NCBI RefSeq assembly: GCF_010183535.1
Contig: NC_071330.1
Coordinates: forward strand, 2,337,717-2,401,716
Source: Caenorhabditis remanei
Taxonomy: Eukaryota > Nematoda > Chromadorea > Rhabditida > Rhabditidae
Length of the DNA stretch: 64,000 bases
Direction of reading: 5' to 3'
Each line of letters begins with the position of its first letter. Position 1 is the stretch's first letter. A program made the translations under genes and the position numbers. Below the pieces are notes generated by a model, which worked only from the letters and a program-made list of their open reading frames with translations, had not been told where the DNA came from and did not search any database. Positions 10,101-16,100 of the stretch are shown piece by piece.

Positions 10101-13100
10101 GATCATCGTCAAGGAGACAGGTCTTGACGTTGACCTGAACCAAAGGTCCAATTGCCCAGTATTGTTCAGGTTGACGGGCAACGGGGTCGGGGGGTGGTGG
10201 CGAATCCATGGCGGGCGTGAGGAGTGCTCAAGTATGCTGAAATGGTAACCTTGGTCTGTTGCGTATTTTTAAGCAAGAGGAAGAGGAAAAGAGACGACTG
10301 AGAAAGCGGAGTAGTGGTAATTTCGGAGAGCAACGTAAGTGGGTGGAAGAAGAAAAATTAAAAATGTTTGCGACCTGGGGAATGTAGGGATGTGCAGCCT
10401 ACGCTTCGTCTAGGCTCTTGTCCTATCGAGAAATGTCATCCCCTCTACCGGACATAGGTTCCAAAGTCTCTCGGCGACGTCCTGAGCTAACTGCCTGGCC
10501 CTGCACCGGTCTATGTCCAAGTGGTCGTCTTCGTCGTAGAAATCGTCGTATTCCAAGCTGCAGCCGCATGTGTGGTTACCGTAGACTGCGCCATGTCTTT
10601 TCCAGGCCTCGATGCAGTACCAGCCGGAGTGCGGGGGTTCGAAGGTGTCGTAGAGTGAATGGGATGCTGGAGGCATAACCTGGAGAACACCACCCATGAG
10701 CCAGAAATAACGGAAGGGTGTTTGGATGAACGGAAGGCGGCCTATGCTTCTTGGTTCTAACTCTAACTTGACAATTCCTATGGTGATTCCGTCAACGACG
10801 CCGGTGTGGGCGTATATCTCGACCAGGGGTCCACGTGGGTAGATAGAGTGACGTGGCTGATCGGGACGGAGAAGAACGGATGGTTGTGAACTCATGAAGG
10901 GTGTGAATAGTACGCAAGTATGAAAGCTAAAGAAATCGAAAAATAAGTAACGTTATTTTTGATGAGTGATGGAAGAGGCAAACCGAGGGCTTTAATAAAG
11001 ACGAAAATCAGAGAGGGAAAAAAAACGTAGGTGAGCTTGAAACAAGCTAGTACCGGGATAAATAAAATAAATAGTACGAGAATTTAACGGGCTCCTACAC
11101 GTAAAAAAAAATGCGTTAAAAAAATGATGATGGCAATCGTAATGTTAATAATGCGAATGTCGACGGGAACGCGACGAGAAATCAGTATAAGGAGAATGGG
11201 GAGAAACGGGGAAGAAGGGTACAGTACGCGAAAAAAAAAAATGATAGATGCTCCCTTCTCTTGGCTTCCATGCCAAGGGACGAGGCTTACGATATTGCGG
11301 ACAATAAGTTAGAAGAAGATAGAAAGTGACTCAGCTAGATGGCGCGTTGTGAAAATGCGGTAGGATGAAAAGACTGAGGCAACAAGGGGCGAAACAACGA
11401 TGCTGACGTTAAGAGGACAAAGAGGGGAAAGAAGATACGGTAAGGGCTGTAAAGTCGTGGGTGGAACGAAAAATAACTCCATCGGACTGTATTCGCTCGC
11501 TGTTTAGAGTTTAGCTGGAACTCGGTTTCTACACTGGTGATATAACAAGAGGTTTTTGGAATTGGGGAATTGATTCGGGATGGATGGAAATAAACAAAAG
11601 CGGGCGAGGATAGTGACAGAGGAGAATAAAAAAAAACAAAAGCGGGCGAGGATGGTGCCAGAGAAGAAAAAAACAAAAAGGGTGAGCCGATGGGTGGACT
11701 GTAATTTGATACGCGGTTTCTACTAATGACTGGAGTTGGGTTTGCTTGGCGGAGAGTTTTATGGTCACGTTTAATCAGGGCTGCGACCTGATCCTGTTTC
11801 GGAAAAAAAAATTACCTCAAGTGATTTTAACTTAGCTACTCTTAACTAAAGTTACTGCTTGGGCGTACCTATTATTTGCTGATGAGTGAAGAATCTGGTG
11901 ACGTTAGACTGAGCCGATACGGGGCAAATTGTGGTGCTGGGGTCTTATTTTGCTGCTACGGGGAAGTAAATTGTAGAGTAAAAAGTGACTGTGAATGTTT
12001 CGAATGGGCCGAGAAGTATTACTGATTTTGACGGCGCTTTCGGTCAGACGCGAAATGACCTTTCGTTACGACAACTGAAGGCCCTTGAGGAACGATAGTG
12101 TTAGCTTAGCGGCTTCTAAAGTCAAAAACTTAACTTGAACAGGTGAATTCGGCGCGACCTTTTAAAGGACTTTTACGTAAAGAAAATTTCTAGGTTGGCG
12201 AACCTGTCGATGAAGGTATTTAGGATGGGGGTTTCGATATGATTTTGAGTAACTTAAGACAACTGGACTGGGAACCGTTAATTGCGCATACGAGCCGGTT
12301 GGGAACCCTGACTTACCTTCGATGAAGTTGATCCTCCTTTGACTTGAAGCAACGAACATTTTGCTAACAACACTTGACGCACGTGTACCATACACGTGGG
12401 GAAAACGACTTCGAACTATCTTATTTTCTTATTCTATTCTTACAAGTATTTTTACTTTAAGAGGGGAAACTTAATTCCTAAGCTTGTCGCTACGAGGCAA
12501 GATGAAAAGAAAAATAACAGGGAGCGAAGAAAGATTGCTACCGGACTGTTATATTCAAACGGTGGGGAAATAGAAGACGCGGGGACGAAAAGGGGGCGGG
12601 CGGGTGGGGGGATTGTGTACACATTACACTACTGCAGCTTTCTGCACTCTGAGTCATATCTTAAAAGGTCAACCTTTGTTGCCTATCTCACAAATTTTCT
12701 CAATTCTTTTGGACTACTCTCAACTCTCATCGTACGTACGGAATTCTCTTACTGACTCTTGACTCTTAACTCTTAAATTCTTAACTCTTAATTCTTAATT
12801 CTCGAAATTCACAAATGTCTCTATAAGACTTTTCTTACGACTAGGCAGGGAGACTCAACAAATAAAACTATGAGGGACCTAAGTATTAAACTAATTGGCG
12901 CCTAAGCTTAATACCTAAATTATCCTCCTACGGATGCATCCCGGACACGTATTTGTCCGACTCAAACTTAACTTAACTTATCTCAACTTATCATCAGGGG
13001 CGGCAGAGGTCCAATTACCCCCCTGGCACTCAATATACCTGCACTAATCGGTCCAACACTTACCTTACCATTCCTATCCAACAACGGGTCGATCTTTTGC

Positions 13101-16100
13101 TCGGCGGGACCACGGCCACCGAGACTCGCTGCTACCAGTAGAGGTTTTCGTGGTTTAGATAGGTTTATTATAGGGTAAGAATAAGGATGGGAAGAAGAAG
13201 TCATGAATGATAACCAGAACGGTATTTATACTGGATCTTCGATGGGCGGAGTCAGCGGCTTTCAGACAGGCAGGGCAACGGGCGCTTCAGGAATGTGCAT
13301 CATGGGACTGTGGGCGATAGAGCATTTGAGGTTTGGTTATGGTGCATGATGTTTGAGACGGTTTGGATCTTGTGGGCGGCTGGGTGAGATAGTGTTGGAG
13401 ATTGGAGACGGTTCCAGAATGTGATGTGGATGGGATATGGAGCGGCGCCTTTGACAGTGTGGGTTGATGGCGAGAGAGTGTTTGAGTTGGTGAGACGTTG
13501 ACGGGAGATCTGGAAGAATCGTGTTAGGCTTAATAATGGGAATGGGACGTGGGAGCGGGCTCGCCTGTCCTGGACAGAGACCCGGAAGTATCCGGATGGG
13601 ATGACGATGATGCGTCACCGGGTACAAAGTCCGGTGGGATCTTGGAATACCTAAGGGATTACGATATCCCTTACAATTTTATCAAATATCTTGATGAAAA
13701 ATTCGTGTTCATAAATATAATTTCGTCAAGAAAACGCATTTTTACATTTTTCCTGATAATTTTCTTCAAATTAGGCTGAAACTGTCAAATTTTGAACCAA
13801 ATTTTCTTTAAAAAGAGATCCCAATAAGGTGGCTACCAAGTCTGTGCGAAAAAATTTTCTAACGAAAAGATAGTTTCCGAAAAAATCGTTCGAAAAATTT
13901 AAGTAATTTCTTCTGAGATTCTTTCGAAAATTAAGTAACAAAAGTTGTGATTTTTCCTGAAATTTTTCCTAATTTTGCACATAAGAACAGGTTTTCGTGG
14001 GTCTGTCCTTGAAATACTTACAATGTTCATAAATTCTAGATTTTTCAGACTTTTCTTTACTTTTTTTCGGTTTTTTTCAGTCAAAACTGCTAGAAACCCG
14101 GATTTTTAACTAAAAAACTTGAAAACTGAATAGCAAAAATTCATCTGTAAACTGTCAAAACCAGACGATTTTCATCCAATTTCATATCATTTACAGCCAT
14201 TTTTCTCACAAAAAAAACCCTCAATTTCCCAAATTTTCCAGATGCTGTGACAACAAGAAGACGACACGTGACGCCGTTGAGAATTGTGTGGAGAGTTGTA
14301 ACGACGGAATGAAGAAAGCGCAAGGGAATCTGGAGAGAGAACTCGGTGGTCTACAGGATCAGTTGTCTCGGTGTGCGATGACTTGTTACGATAAACTCGT
14401 TCAACAATTCGGTCCAGATGTCAACAAGTACACTGAGAATCAGGTTTGTAGCAGGAAATTTATGGGGTAAAAGTCATACTTGCAACGGGCCGGGCCGATT
14501 TGAGAATTTTCACCGGCCCGGCCCGAGTCACAGTAAAAATTTGAAAATTTGAGTTTTTTTTTGAATTTTTTTTCGATTTTTTCGCAAAAAAAGTCGATTT
14601 GTTTTTACATTTCGATAAAATACCAGTTTACATGGATTTTTGACTATTTTTGATGAAAATTAAAAAAAATTTCGAACAATTTTTGGCTCCGGGCCGGGCC
14701 GGGCCGATATTTTGCATACTTGTCAAATGACGGGCCGGCCCGTCTCGTCAGGGATATGGGATTTTTGAGAAAAATTTTCAATTTTTTTTCAATTTTCAAT
14801 TTTTCATGCGGAAAAATTGACAAAAAGACACTCATATTATTCTATGAGAAAAGTCTGAGTTCATCTTAGTACACCTTTAATCAAATTTGCAAAAAAATTG
14901 AAAAAAAAATTCCCTCCAAAAAGACGGGCCTGAAAAGCTTCGGCCCGGCCCTTGACAAGTATGATATTTTGCAAGTCTGGTAAAAGTAACGAAATCCGAT
15001 TTAATTTTCATTGAAAACCAGTTTTTAAAGCTGGTGCTCAAAATTTGATACTAAAATTTAGAAAATAGTTTTTTTCTGAAGAGTGCTTCTCTGAAATTTC
15101 GGATTTCGTCCTGAAAATATTGATTTTAACCGAAAAAATGCTGGAAATTGACATTTTTCGGCTATTTTGACCCGAAAAACCTTGTTTTCTCACATTTTCT
15201 CCTCGGAGAGTCTACAATCCTTATTAGCTTCTTACAACTGCGCCCCATCGCAACCGAGAGAGTATCGGCGAGAGACGCAGAGTTTTTTTCTGGCGCGAAA
15301 CAGATTTTCACCATTTTTATCTTATTTTGCATAATTTTCTCTTTTTTTTTCTAGATTTTTAATTAAAACTTGTGAAAATAGATCAAAAATGGCGAAAATC
15401 TGTTTCGCGCCAGAAAAAACTCTGCGTCTCTCGCCGATACTCTCTCGGTTGCGGTGGGGCGCAGTTGTAACGAAATTGCTCTGCTAATATACACTGAGAG
15501 TCAGATTTATCACGAAATTCGGGGTGAAAAAGTAACGAAATCCGTCTAAATTTTCATGAAAAATCAGTTTTTGAAGCTGCTGATCAAAATTTGATACATT
15601 TTAGAAAATCAGATTTTCCGTTGAGGTCGTCTCTGAAATCTCTGAAAAAACGCCTGGAAACTTACATTTTAACCGAGAAACACTCAAAAATCGGTTTTTT
15701 CGTCTTTTTTTACCCGAAAACCCCTAATTTTTCAACATTTTGCCTTCTGAAATCCTAAAATATCACAGGTTGTTCATTGAATGAGAGGAAATGACATCGA
15801 AACGGAATAGACACAAAAAAGAATAGTTTTCTGATAATGAAATTAGAATTTTCTAGAGAAATTACGTAATAGTAGGAATAGCGTAGGAATGAGAGGAAGA
15901 GAGATAGGCTCCGCCCAATTTTTGCAGTTTTTTGAAGAAAAATTGCAAAGATGGACGAAGTTCAAGATAGTTTTTTGGTGAAATTGAAAAAAAAAACACA
16001 GAAATTGGTTTAAAATATGAAAAAATAGTGAATTATCCATACATCGAATCGTGAAGCTCCGCAAGATTTCTCTCCCTCTCCTCGATTTCCAACTCTCCGT

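Larger units (their letters stand above)
4490..13675 (-). mobile_element. LTR-retrotransposon-like element carrying a helicase and three paralogous ORFs, no reverse transcriptase
   Basis: Two 539-bp direct repeats (4490-5028 and 13137-13675) flank 8.1 kb. Read on the minus strand, the LTR begins TGTAAGGG. The 5' LTR (right copy) is followed at once by TGGTAGCAGCGAG, an initiator-tRNA-Met-like primer-binding site, and the 3' LTR (left copy) is preceded at once by the purine tract GAGGAGGGAGG. The LTR contains TATAAATA and AATAAA in the right order. Flanks show a possible 4-bp target duplication ATTT (4486-4489, 13676-13679), weak because the site is AT-rich. Order 5' to 3': LTR, splice donor, 2.1-kb leader, ORF A, ORF B, ORF C, helicase, LTR. 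I find no gag, protease, RT, RNase H or integrase, so it would need enzymes in trans. Apparent LTR identity and intact ORFs point to a recent insertion. Its coding part is visibly GC-richer than the host introns. Confidence 0.88.
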
